This document shows, one piece after another, positions 5,261 through 13,716 of a stretch of DNA of 16,339 bases (the stretch's first letter is position 1; each line of letters begins with the position of its first letter). Position numbers and translations under genes: made by a program. Source of the stretch: Anaerolineae bacterium (lineage in GTDB: Bacteria; Chloroflexota; Anaerolineae; J102); the NCBI GenBank assembly GCA_027036755.1, contig JALWDV010000117.1, positions 1 to 16,339 of the forward strand. The letters are read 5' to 3'. The notes under the pieces were generated by a model that saw nothing but the letters and a program-made list of their open reading frames with translations, was not told the origin of the DNA and made no database searches.

Positions 5261-7828
5261 ATGAAAATGAGCGCTCCCAAATCTCCCGCCATCATCCGCA
5301 ATCATCTCGCCCTTCGTCTCGTCATCCTCGCGAGTGCGGCGCTTTTGCTGTTGCTCGGCGCTTTCCTCACCTTCGTTGTCAGGCCCACTACCGCGACTTC
5401 ATCCACCAAAGATGATCTCGTCGAGGTGCTTTCTTATGAAGAAACCCACTGTTTCTATCTGACATGGAAAGATTCAGAGGTCAATCCTGTCTACAACAGC
5501 TACAAAACCGCCGACATCGCCATCACCATCCCCTACACCGGCGTCATCGAAGAAGCGACCCTTTTCTTGCGGGCGGGCAACGTGCGCGATGGCGTTCGTC
5601 ATCCCATCATCATCAATGGCGTGGATACGGGCTACGCCCCCTCGGCCAACAACTATCCCACATGCGATTCGCCCCGCCCGTCCATAGAGGAATTTCCGCT
5701 GGACCTGACCACCGTTCCCATTCATCCCGGCGTCAACATCGTGCGTCTTTCGGCCGAGGGAACCACCGACGTGTGGGGCGCTGACTACATCGCCATTCGC
5801 GTGCGCGGCCACGACATCAAAGGCGGACGCTTCGAGAGCATCGTCTTCCCCGGCGAAACCGGCCAGAACGTCGAAGCCGAACTGCTGCTGCCCTACGGAT
5901 GGAGTCCCAACAGCCCGCTGCTGGTGCTCTTTCACGGCTGGCGCGGCGCGCCCATCGATCCTTACTTCACCGACTACACCCCCGCTGCGCTGGATCAGGG
6001 CTGGATCGTGGCCTCGCCCCAGCAGCGCGGCAAGAACGCGCTGGGCCCGGGCGGACAACCATTGGCCTCATTACGCAGCCAGCACGACGCCATCAAACTG
6101 GTCGACTACATGAAAACCCACTACCAGGTCGATCCCGAGCGGATTTATGTGGGCGGCTTCAGCATGGGGGGCATGATGGCGGGGGAGATGGCCGTCAAAT
6201 ATCCCGATGTGTTCGCCGCCGCAGTCACCCACATGGCCATCACCGACCTGCGAGACTGGTACTACGAAGTCGGCCCCTACCGCCAGTCGCAAATCATCAC
6301 CGAAACCGGCGGCACGCCCTCCGAAATCCCCTTCGAATACGACCGGCGCAGCCCCAAAGAGATGGCCTCCAACCTGAAAAACACACCCATCGCGGTGGTG
6401 CATGGCGTCTCCGACACCGTGGTGCCCCCGCATCACGCCCAGGATTTCTACGACGCCATCGAATCCTACGATCCTGTTCGGGCCGAATTGCGCTGGTACG
6501 AAGGCGGGCATCTCCCCTCGCAAACCCCGCCGGTGGGGGGCGTTTGGGCGGTGAATTTTATGAAGGATTACACGCTGAATCCCAACCCCGCCAGCCTGCG
6601 CATCCGCACCGACGAATCGAAATCCTACTATTGGCTGGATATCAACGCCCACAAAAGCACGTGGCGCACATTCACTCAGGTGGATGTAGACGTGGACGCA
6701 GCCAACGAGCGCATCCTCGCCACCGTGGATGACAGCAGCGCCGTGGACCTGGGTTTCGCGCTGGCCGATATAGGATTCGATCATCGCGTGAGCTATGTCA
6801 TCTCTCAGACGAATGACTCGCTGGGCTCCAGCATCCAGGCTGTGACGCCCCTGGATGGCCGCCTGGCGGTCGATGTCCCCAAAGGTTACACTCAACTGGA
6901 GATCTTCCCCAATCGCGGCAACATGCCCGTGGAAATGATCCTGCAGCGGGGCAAGGATGGCTACAATGGCGTACAGGATTCCTGGATCAACCAATGGTCT
7001 CCCGACGTCAATTACGGCGGCAGCAACCTCATCAGTTTGCGCCCGAACAACGTGCAGCGCGGCCTGCTGCGTTTCGATCTCGATGGCCTCCTGCCCGATG
7101 ACATCCGCATCACCTCCGCGGATCTGTATCTCTACGACGACGCCAACGGCCCCGACATGACCGTCGAGCTCCTCCCGCTCACCCGAGATTGGCAGGAGGG
7201 CCAGGTAACATACAACCAGGCGGCCGCAGGCGAAGCCTGGACGCATCCCGGCGGCGATTTCGACGCGACGCCCGTGGCCAGCCTGACGCTCAACGGCGCC
7301 TCGCCCGGCTTTGTCGGCGTCAGCATCCTGGATAGCGTGCGGGCGTGGGCGGCGAATCCCGCGGACAACCACGGCTTGCTGTTGAACGTGGCCCAGGCCG
7401 GCTACAATGGCGCCCGCACCCTACGCGCCTCCGAGCATTGGGATCAAAATCTGCGTCCCAAGCTCAAGATCATCTACCAGCCCATCCCCCCCACGCCCAC
7501 GCCCACCACGGGCAGCGTCAGTGGCGTGGTCTACGAAGATTCCAACCGCAACCGCCAGTACGACGCGGGCGAGCCTTTGCTGGCGGGCGCATCGCTGACC
7601 TTGCAGCAGAACGGCGTCACTCTGGCCCAGCAAACCACCGGCGTCGATGGCGCATATCACTTTACGCAACTGACCTCCGGCTCCTATCTGCTGCTCGAAT
7701 CGCCGCCTTCGGGCTATGGCCCCGCCCGCCCCACGGGCAATGTCATTTTCACCATCTCCAATGGCGAAGACAGGACCTTCGATTTCGGTCACGATCCGCG
7801 CCTCTATCTCCCCATCATTCACCGATAA
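5261..7828 (+). CDS. Membrane-anchored or secreted alpha/beta hydrolase with DNRLRE and SdrD B-like domains
   Basis: An 855-residue protein. The frame is open from 5171, but ATG 5261 starts an N-terminus with positive charges and a hydrophobic segment (about residues 20-40), which is a signal peptide or anchor. A beta-rich region follows (about 48-195). Then comes an esterase domain of the prolyl-oligopeptidase or polyhydroxybutyrate-depolymerase-like type, with oxyanion-type HGWRG (225-229), nucleophile S301 in GGFSMGG, D385 in GVSDTVVPP and H417 in EGGHLPS. Residues about 565-737 resemble a DNRLRE domain (NQWSPDVNYGG, RGLLRFDL, DWQEGQVTYNQ, RPKLKIIY). A PTPTPTTG linker, one SdrD B-like domain (about 751-845) and the tail PRLYLPIIHR follow. 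The likely role is hydrolysis of an ester or peptide bond at the cell surface; the substrate is unknown. The stop codon is 1 base before the next start, so it looks like the first gene of the polysaccharide operon. No strong ribosome binding site is visible. Confidence 0.85.
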   Translation: MKMSAPKSPAIIRNHLALRLVILASAALLLLLGAFLTFVVRPTTATSSTKDDLVEVLSYEETHCFYLTWKDSEVNPVYNSYKTADIAITIPYTGVIEEATLFLRAGNVRDGVRHPIIINGVDTGYAPSANNYPTCDSPRPSIEEFPLDLTTVPIHPGVNIVRLSAEGTTDVWGADYIAIRVRGHDIKGGRFESIVFPGETGQNVEAELLLPYGWSPNSPLLVLFHGWRGAPIDPYFTDYTPAALDQGWIVASPQQRGKNALGPGGQPLASLRSQHDAIKLVDYMKTHYQVDPERIYVGGFSMGGMMAGEMAVKYPDVFAAAVTHMAITDLRDWYYEVGPYRQSQIITETGGTPSEIPFEYDRRSPKEMASNLKNTPIAVVHGVSDTVVPPHHAQDFYDAIESYDPVRAELRWYEGGHLPSQTPPVGGVWAVNFMKDYTLNPNPASLRIRTDESKSYYWLDINAHKSTWRTFTQVDVDVDAANERILATVDDSSAVDLGFALADIGFDHRVSYVISQTNDSLGSSIQAVTPLDGRLAVDVPKGYTQLEIFPNRGNMPVEMILQRGKDGYNGVQDSWINQWSPDVNYGGSNLISLRPNNVQRGLLRFDLDGLLPDDIRITSADLYLYDDANGPDMTVELLPLTRDWQEGQVTYNQAAAGEAWTHPGGDFDATPVASLTLNGASPGFVGVSILDSVRAWAANPADNHGLLLNVAQAGYNGARTLRASEHWDQNLRPKLKIIYQPIPPTPTPTTGSVSGVVYEDSNRNRQYDAGEPLLAGASLTLQQNGVTLAQQTTGVDGAYHFTQLTSGSYLLLESPPSGYGPARPTGNVIFTISNGEDRTFDFGHDPRLYLPIIHR

Positions 7829-7829
7829 C

Positions 7830-8528
7830 ATGGATTTAGTCGCCTGGTACGAAGCCTATTGGGCCGGAAAAGATGACACGGTCGATCAAAGCCGTCTGGA
7901 TCTGATGCTGCCCTATGTGCAGCCGGGGCAGCGCGTCTTTCAACTGGATGGCGGGCCGGGCATGTTGGCGGAGCGCATGGTGAAAGAGCGCAAGGCCGAC
8001 GTGGTGATGACCGATCTCACCCACGAGGCCACCCGCCGCGCGCGGGCCAAAGGATTGAACGCCAGCCAGCTTTACATCGCCGAGCAAGACATCCCCTGGC
8101 CCGACGCCAGCTTCGATGTCGTCGTCTCCGATTCCGCCATCGAACACCACTTCGATCCCGCCCGCTCCTTCGACGAACTGGCCCGCATCCTCAAGCCGGG
8201 CGGCCTATTCATCCTCTGCCTGCCCAACATCGGCCATTGGCGGCATCGCTGGCTGTTGCTGCGGGGAAAATTCCCCTACATCCCCGCCAGCCCCACCGAT
8301 TTCACCCATCTCCGCTTCTTCACCCTCAACGAGATACGGCAGTGGCTGGGAGATCGAGACATTCTCATCGAGCGCGTGGACGGCTCGCCCTCCACCTGGG
8401 TGCGAGACTTGTATCCCGCCTGGATACGGCATCCCTGGGTTTGTCCCTGGTATGAAAAACTGGCGCATCGCTGGCCCACGCTGCTGGCCCGAGACCTCAT
8501 CGTCATCGGCAGGAAGAAAACCCCATGA
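7830..8528 (+). CDS. MetW-like class I SAM-dependent methyltransferase
   Basis: A 232-residue cytosolic protein. Start ATG 7830 lies one base after the previous stop, and translating further upstream would overlap the hydrolase tail. Residues 36-46 (VFQLDGGPGML) are the SAM-binding glycine motif. FDVVVSDSAIEH (from about 95) and ARILKPGG are the later motifs of the Methyltransf_11/MetW type. The stretch LPNIGHWRHRWLLLRGKFPY (from about 131) strongly recalls the PNFGHW..R motif of MetW-like proteins. In polysaccharide clusters such enzymes may methylate sugars or lipid-linked intermediates. The true substrate cannot be read from the sequence. The last four bases overlap the flippase start (ATGA), which suggests translational coupling. 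Confidence 0.85.
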   Translation: MDLVAWYEAYWAGKDDTVDQSRLDLMLPYVQPGQRVFQLDGGPGMLAERMVKERKADVVMTDLTHEATRRARAKGLNASQLYIAEQDIPWPDASFDVVVSDSAIEHHFDPARSFDELARILKPGGLFILCLPNIGHWRHRWLLLRGKFPYIPASPTDFTHLRFFTLNEIRQWLGDRDILIERVDGSPSTWVRDLYPAWIRHPWVCPWYEKLAHRWPTLLARDLIVIGRKKTP

Positions 8529-10000
8529 CCTTTCGCAAGCAGGTCACCGCCAGCGCGGCCTGGGTGGGACTTTCCACCGCCATCGTCAAGGTGCTGGCCT
8601 TCATCACCATCACCCTGGTGCTGGCAAGGGTGCTGGAGCCCGACGACTTCGGGCTGGTGGGACTGGCCTGGCTGGCCATCAACGCCTTCGACTTCCTGCG
8701 CGATCTGGGCATCACCGCGGCCCTGGTGTATCGGCAACAAGATGATGACGGCGTAGCCGAGGACGTGGCGTACATCGCCCTGGCCATCGCCAGCGTCGTC
8801 ATCTACGCCATCGTCTTCACCGCCGCGCCCTGGATCGAGCGATTCTTCAGCGACGCCGAAGGCCTTGCCGCCATCCTGCGGGTGCTGGCCCTGACCATGC
8901 TCATCAACGCCATCGGACAAGTCCCCTACACTCTGATGGCGAAAAACCTCGATTTTCGCAACAAGGCCATCCCCGAGATCATCGCCGGCGCGGGCAACAG
9001 CATCGTCGCCATCACCATGGCCCTCACCGGCTTTGGCGTTTGGGCGCTGGTGGGCGGTTATCTCACCGATAGCATCCTGCGCAACAGCCTGGTGTGGTTT
9101 TTCACCGCGTGGCGGCCCCGTCTGCGCTTCGACCGGCGCATCTGGCGCGAGATGTTCGATTATGGCAAGCACGTCGTCAGCAGCCGCCTGCTGATCTTCG
9201 GCATCACCAACATTGATGACGCCATGATCGGGCGGGTGCTGGGCGCAGCTTCGCTGGGGTTTTACACCCTGGCCTATCGCCTCAGCAATCTCCCCGCCAC
9301 CCACATCACCAAACTCATCAGCAACGTCATGTTCCCGGCCTTCAGCAAAATCCAGCGGGAACAAGACCGCGTGCGCAACATCTTCTTCCAGACCATCCAC
9401 GCGGTGGGCTTGGTGGCCGCGCCCCTCTCGGTGGCGACCATCGTCCTGGGCCCGAACTTCGTGCACAACTACTACCTGGGCCGCTGGGACGACGCCATCA
9501 TCGCCATGCAATGGCTGACCATCTACGGCTTCATGCGTTCCATCGCCGCGAACATGGGCCCGATCCTGCGGGCCATGGGCAAGCCCCAGTGGATCAGCGC
9601 CCTGGCCCTGTGGCGATTGATCACCATGGCCGCATTGCTCTACCCGGCCATCCTCTGGAAAGGCATCGTGGGCGTCAGCATCCTCAGCGCCGCGGTGGCC
9701 GTGGTCGATTTTGGCATCGCCGCCTGGATGACCAAACGCCTCATCGGCGGCAGCTATGTCACCTACGCCAGAGTGCTGAGCCCCGCCATGCTGGCGGCCA
9801 TCTTCAGCGCCGCCGCGGCGTGGCTGCTGCTGGACTACATCCCCGCCATTCATCGCCTCTTCCCCTTCCTCATCGCCAGCATCGTCATGGCCGCGTTGTA
9901 TGCGGGCCTCATGTGGTGGGGCGATGACCTGTTCCGCCAGCTCGCCCTCGGCGTCATGCGTCGATTCGGCCCCACGCGCGGCCTGGCGGCCCGATCCTAA
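8525..10000 (+). CDS. Wzx-type polysaccharide flippase (MOP superfamily)
   Basis: A 491-residue integral membrane protein with hydrophobic segments throughout, in the length range of flippases that carry lipid-linked oligosaccharides across the cytoplasmic membrane. Residues 30-70 (LVLARVLEPDDFGLVGLAW...FDFLRDLGITAALV) match the first conserved block of the Polysacc_synt_3 group. Later GFGVWALVGGYL, FDYGKHVVSSRLL, NIDDAMIGRVLGAASLGFYTLAYRLSNLP and LISNVMFPAFSKIQ are typical of the same group. ATG 8525 overlaps the methyltransferase stop by four bases. The next gene begins 3 bases after this stop. The predicted role is export of the repeat unit made by the neighbouring glycosyltransferases. 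Its lipid carrier and sugar specificity are unknown. Confidence 0.9.
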   Translation: MTFRKQVTASAAWVGLSTAIVKVLAFITITLVLARVLEPDDFGLVGLAWLAINAFDFLRDLGITAALVYRQQDDDGVAEDVAYIALAIASVVIYAIVFTAAPWIERFFSDAEGLAAILRVLALTMLINAIGQVPYTLMAKNLDFRNKAIPEIIAGAGNSIVAITMALTGFGVWALVGGYLTDSILRNSLVWFFTAWRPRLRFDRRIWREMFDYGKHVVSSRLLIFGITNIDDAMIGRVLGAASLGFYTLAYRLSNLPATHITKLISNVMFPAFSKIQREQDRVRNIFFQTIHAVGLVAAPLSVATIVLGPNFVHNYYLGRWDDAIIAMQWLTIYGFMRSIAANMGPILRAMGKPQWISALALWRLITMAALLYPAILWKGIVGVSILSAAVAVVDFGIAAWMTKRLIGGSYVTYARVLSPAMLAAIFSAAAAWLLLDYIPAIHRLFPFLIASIVMAALYAGLMWWGDDLFRQLALGVMRRFGPTRGLAARS

Positions 10001-10003
10001 GCC

Positions 10004-11056
10004 ATGCACGCCCTCTACATCTCCCGCGTCCGGCTCAACCCCTACGTCGATCTGCTGGCGCGTGGCGTGCATCGCGCCGACCCCGCCATCGCCACGCTGC
10101 AACGCCCCGCGCTCACCTGGCGGCGCATTCTGCTGGACCCCCGCTGGCGCATCCTCCACCTGCACTGGCTCGAAATCCAGTACGCATACGGGCCCACGCC
10201 CCATGAACGGGCGCAGAAAAACCTGGATGGCATCCTGAAACAACTGGATTTTCTGCAAAGACATGGCCGCAAGATCGTGTACACCGTGCACAACATCAAC
10301 CATCACGAAGGCCAGCACCCCGACCTGAACGACCGGGCCAACCAGTGGATATTCGCCCGCGCTGACGCCATCCACGTGCACAACCGGGCCGCAGCCCAAC
10401 AGGTGCAACAGCAGTACGGTCGAGAGCAGAACGTCTTCGTCATCCCCCACGGCAACTACATCGGCGTTTATCCCAACGAACTCGGGCGCGAGGCCGCCCG
10501 CGCCCGGCTCGACATCCCGGCCGGGCATTTCGTCTACCTCTGCCTGGGCCAGATGCGACCCTACAAGGGCCTGGACGCGCTCATCACAGCTTTTTTGGAA
10601 AACGATCTGCCCGACGCCACGCTGCTGCTGGCCGGGCAGATCACCGATGAGTCTTACGCCCGCCATCTCAGACGCCTCGCGGGCGAACATCCCAACATCC
10701 GCGTCATCCCCCACTATGTTCCGGGCCATGAGATACAGCTTTATTGCAACGCCTCGGATCTCTGCGTGCTGCCCTACCGCGACGCCACCACCTCGGGAGC
10801 GGCCTTGCTGGCCTTCTCTTTCGGCAAATCCATCATCGCACCGGCCATCGGGCCGTTTCCCGAACTGCTGGGCGATCAGGAGCGCGGGCTGCTCTTTCAT
10901 CCCGACCAGCGCGATCTGGCCGAAATCCTGCAAGAAGCCCGCAACGCCGATCTGGCGACCATGGGCGCCGCGGCCCGGGCCTTCGCCGAGGCCCGAGATT
11001 GGACGACCATCGGCGCTCAACACGCCCGCGTCTATCATCAGTTGCTGACCACCTGA
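10004..11056 (+). CDS. Glycosyltransferase, GT-B fold, GT4-like
   Basis: A 350-residue cytosolic or membrane-associated enzyme with a predicted GT-B fold. The N-terminal half has HLHWLE (52-57) and IVYTVHNINHHEG, and IPHGNYIGVYPNE bridges to the C-terminal half. GQMRPYKG (182-189) is the usual donor-binding loop with its Arg and Lys. The region that normally carries the E-x7-E motif reads PYRDATTSGAALLAF (257-271) and has no glutamate pair. This pattern also occurs in other GT4-like proteins with an HxHW motif, so it may mark a subgroup rather than inactivation. The gene lies 3 bases after the flippase and 15 bases before the next glycosyltransferase. Donor and acceptor are unknown. Confidence 0.85.
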   Translation: MHALYISRVRLNPYVDLLARGVHRADPAIATLQRPALTWRRILLDPRWRILHLHWLEIQYAYGPTPHERAQKNLDGILKQLDFLQRHGRKIVYTVHNINHHEGQHPDLNDRANQWIFARADAIHVHNRAAAQQVQQQYGREQNVFVIPHGNYIGVYPNELGREAARARLDIPAGHFVYLCLGQMRPYKGLDALITAFLENDLPDATLLLAGQITDESYARHLRRLAGEHPNIRVIPHYVPGHEIQLYCNASDLCVLPYRDATTSGAALLAFSFGKSIIAPAIGPFPELLGDQERGLLFHPDQRDLAEILQEARNADLATMGAAARAFAEARDWTTIGAQHARVYHQLLTT

Positions 11057-11071
11057 CGCCGCCCTCCGACC

Positions 11072-12244
11072 ATGCTTTCCGGCAAAAACATCGTCTGCTT
11101 TTCACCCGACCCCAGTTGGGAGCATCTCTGGCGCAATCGGCACCAGATTATGACCCGGCTGGCCCGGCGCAACAAGGTGCTCTTCGTCGAGCCCACGCCC
11201 TACCTGCGTCCGGTGCTGCAAACCATGCGGACGGATGGATTGCGCACGCTGGGGCGCAGTGCGTTCTACAATCCCCTGCCCAACCTGTGGGTGTATCGCA
11301 GCCCTAATCGTTACCCCATTTCGGGCAAGGCCCCCCTCTCCCACATCACCTTCGCCCTGCGCAAAAGACGCCTGCGCCGCATTCTGGCCCGGCTGAAGAT
11401 GACCGATCCCATCCTCTGGGTCTTCCGCTACGATCTGGGGGAGATGATCGGGCATCTGGATGAAAAGCTGGTCATCTATCACGCCGTGGATGAATACGCC
11501 GCGTACGCCCTGCCCAACCAGCAGGACGCGGATGCCCGCCGTCGCAGCATCCAGCAAATGGAGCAGGCCATCATGCGCCGGGCCGATCTGGTGTTCGTCA
11601 CCGCGGCCACCCTGCTGGAAAGCAAACGCCCCTACAACGAAAACATCTTCCATATCCCCAACGGCGTCGATTACGAGCACTTCGCAACGCCGCCCGGGCG
11701 ACTCCCCGCGGATGTGGCCGCCATTCCGGGCCCGCGCATCGGCTATGCGGGCGCCATCAACGAAAAACTGGACCTGGCGCTGCTGGCCGCCATCGCCCGC
11801 CATCGCCCCGACTGGCAACTGATCCTGGTGGGCCCGCCCCTGTTCAAAGACCCGGACGCGCTGAAACCCTTGCAAGCCCTGCCCAACATCCACCTGCTGG
11901 GCCGCAAAGCCGTGGACGACCTGCCCGCGTACATGCACGCCTGCGACGTCTGCCTGCTGCCCTACGCCCACAGTCGTTGGACCGAAAACATCAATCCCCT
12001 GAAGCTGTACGAATATCTGGCCACGGGTCGCCCCGTCGTCGCCACCGGCATTCCCGCGGTGCAGGATTTCCGCGAAGTCGTGCGCATCGCAGATAATGAG
12101 ACCGCGTTCATCCGGGCCATCCAACAGGCCCTGGATGAAGACGCGCCCGCCGCCGCGGCCCGCCGACAGGCGGTCGCCCGCCAAAACACATGGGAGCATC
12201 GAGTCGAAACGCTCTCCGCCATCATCCAAAGCCATCTCTGCTGA
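11072..12244 (+). CDS. Glycosyltransferase, GT4-like (TuaH-type)
   Basis: A 390-residue GT-B type glycosyltransferase. Its start region (NIVCFSPDPSWEHLWRNRHQ, then VLFVEP) and YHAVDEYA are features of the teichuronic-acid-type TuaH-like group. IPNGVDYEHF (195-204) marks the linker, and RIGYAGAINEKLD (222-234) and LPNIHLLGRK the nucleotide-sugar side. E305 and E314 in TENINPLKLYEYLATGRPVV are the catalytic-region glutamates, spaced as usual in this subgroup. The product is probably one sugar addition to the repeat unit. The stop is followed by a 102-bp repeat element before the Wzz-like gene, the only gap longer than 15 bp inside the cluster. The family call is firm; the specific TuaH analogy is tentative. 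Confidence 0.85.
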   Translation: MLSGKNIVCFSPDPSWEHLWRNRHQIMTRLARRNKVLFVEPTPYLRPVLQTMRTDGLRTLGRSAFYNPLPNLWVYRSPNRYPISGKAPLSHITFALRKRRLRRILARLKMTDPILWVFRYDLGEMIGHLDEKLVIYHAVDEYAAYALPNQQDADARRRSIQQMEQAIMRRADLVFVTAATLLESKRPYNENIFHIPNGVDYEHFATPPGRLPADVAAIPGPRIGYAGAINEKLDLALLAAIARHRPDWQLILVGPPLFKDPDALKPLQALPNIHLLGRKAVDDLPAYMHACDVCLLPYAHSRWTENINPLKLYEYLATGRPVVATGIPAVQDFREVVRIADNETAFIRAIQQALDEDAPAAAARRQAVARQNTWEHRVETLSAIIQSHLC

Positions 12245-12252
12245 AAAAAACC

Positions 12253-12354
12253 TTCAACACGGAGGCGTAGAGTGCACGGAGGAGGAAAAACGCAGGTTTG
12301 GAGAGATTTTTCTCCGTGAACCACCATTATTTTTCTCCGTGTCTCCGTGGTGAA
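12253..12354. repeat. Palindromic element with TTCAaCACGGAG...CTCCGTGgTGAA ends
   Basis: The ends TTCAACACGGAG (12253-12264) and CTCCGTGGTGAA (12343-12354) are reverse complements apart from one position. CACGGAG...AAAAA inside the left arm faces TTTTTCTCCGTG on the right, with an extra 10 or so bases in the left arm. It is built like 5089-5175. It sits in the only long gap of the polysaccharide cluster and may be a transcribed hairpin that attenuates or stabilises the operon mRNA. From memory, 'CTCCGTGTCTCCGTGG' is a widespread bacterial intergenic repeat. Confidence 0.7.
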
Positions 12355-12413
12355 ATAATCTTTTTGCAGAGGACGCAAGGTCATCTCGATTGTCCCCCTT
12401 CTCAACCATCGCC

Positions 12414-13712
12414 ATGAACGAAACTCCCGAAAGCGCATTCTCCAACTATCTGAAAATCATCACCAAACGCTGGTGGCTTTTCATTCTGCTGCCGGTGGTC
12501 ACCACCGCGGCCATTCTCATCATCAACGCGGTCAGCGAGCCCGAATATGTGGCCTACGAACGGTTGCAGATCATCCCCAACGACACCCTGGTCGTGCCCC
12601 TCTTCTCGCGCACGCCGGTGCTCACCACCGCCCAGCAACTGCAATCGGTGCATGATGACTTCTACGACGTCATTCGCTCCTCATCGGTGGCCTGGAAAAC
12701 CATCGCCGATCTCAACTTGGATATGTCGGCCGAGGAGCTGATCAAACGCATCGACACCCAGCACGTGTCGGAATTCATCACCGTTTCGGCGAGAATGCCC
12801 TCGCCCGAGCTGGCGAAAGAAGTGGTGACAGTGCACACCCAGAACGCCATCGATGCGTTCCGCACGATACGCGTCAACCCGGCCCAATCCACCCTCAAAT
12901 TCCTGGATGAACAGGTCGAGGCCCAGGGCAAAGCCCTGGCCGCGGCGCGCGAAGCCCTGCAGAAATTCCAGTTGGAGCACGAAGTCGGCAGTCTGCCCGA
13001 CGAAATCGCGGCGGAACAGGATTTCCAGCGTCGTCTCACCGCCGAACGGGATCGCCTGCGCACCGAGGCCGCCCGGGCCAAAGCCCTGGCCGCGAGTTTT
13101 CAGCAGCAGGCGGATGAAAATCGCAAACAGGCCCGGGAACTGAGCGTCGTCCGCGTTTCCATCCAGCCGCCTACGCCCGCGGCCGCAGCGCCCATCACCG
13201 GCACGCAGGGCGTCACCGCGACCGCGACCCTCACCCCCACAGTCACGCCCGCGCCCACAGCCACCCCCAACGCCCTCACCCCCGAGATGGCCCAGAAAAA
13301 GCGCGAGGCGTTGTTGACGCTGGCCGCAGAGCAGGAGACGAAGGCGCAGGAGCAATTGGCCATCGCGGCCGGGCACGAAGCCGCCATCGCAGACTACGAC
13401 CGCCTTCTGGATGAGCGGGAGCAGCAGATCGTGTTCCTTTTGGGCCTGCAAGATCAATACGCGGCGCTGGTGAATGAGCTGGATTCGGCCCAGGGCTCTT
13501 ATGATTTTCTGGTGGACAAAACCAACGAGGCCCGGCTGAAAGTGGCCCAGGGCAGCCAGGGATATCTGGAAGTGGTGACGCCAGCCCGCCAACCCAACGC
13601 GCCCACGCCCCGCCACACGGTGCAGATCGTCTTCATCGGCATCCTCGCCAGCCTGCTGGTGGGCCTGCTGCTGGCCTTCTTGCTGGAGATCATCGAACGC
13701 AGCGTGCGTTGA
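12414..13712 (+). CDS. Wzz/chain-length determinant protein without kinase domain
   Basis: A 432-residue polysaccharide co-polymerase. ATG 12414 is preferred over an upstream TTG (12390) because the conserved N-terminus begins here (ESAFSNYLKIITKRWWLF). TM1 is about residues 22-39 and TM2 about 403-427, preceded by a proline-rich stretch (PARQPNAPTPRHT), as in Wzz proteins. Between them lie the alpha/beta base and long coiled coils (about 158-250 and 288-375). A Thr/Pro/Ala-rich stretch (about 250-288, TLTPTVTPAPTATP) interrupts the coils. The protein ends just after TM2 with no Walker A/B tyrosine-kinase domain, so phosphorylation control, if any, needs a separate kinase. The predicted role is setting polymer length with an unseen Wzy. 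The next gene starts 4 bases after the stop. Confidence 0.85.
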   Translation: MNETPESAFSNYLKIITKRWWLFILLPVVTTAAILIINAVSEPEYVAYERLQIIPNDTLVVPLFSRTPVLTTAQQLQSVHDDFYDVIRSSSVAWKTIADLNLDMSAEELIKRIDTQHVSEFITVSARMPSPELAKEVVTVHTQNAIDAFRTIRVNPAQSTLKFLDEQVEAQGKALAAAREALQKFQLEHEVGSLPDEIAAEQDFQRRLTAERDRLRTEAARAKALAASFQQQADENRKQARELSVVRVSIQPPTPAAAAPITGTQGVTATATLTPTVTPAPTATPNALTPEMAQKKREALLTLAAEQETKAQEQLAIAAGHEAAIADYDRLLDEREQQIVFLLGLQDQYAALVNELDSAQGSYDFLVDKTNEARLKVAQGSQGYLEVVTPARQPNAPTPRHTVQIVFIGILASLLVGLLLAFLLEIIERSVR

Positions 13713-13716
13713 CGCC

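Noticed and set aside
8276..11038. 920-residue open frame on the minus strand
   Set aside because: It runs across three firmly identified + strand genes (methyltransferase, flippase and glycosyltransferase). Its translation is Gly/Asp/Val/His/Gln-rich without domain motifs. High GC and frequent GCC, ATC, GAC and CCC codons remove antisense stops.
12414..13712. Wzc-like tyrosine kinase
   Set aside because: The protein stops just after TM2 and has no Walker A or B motif or C-terminal tyrosine cluster.
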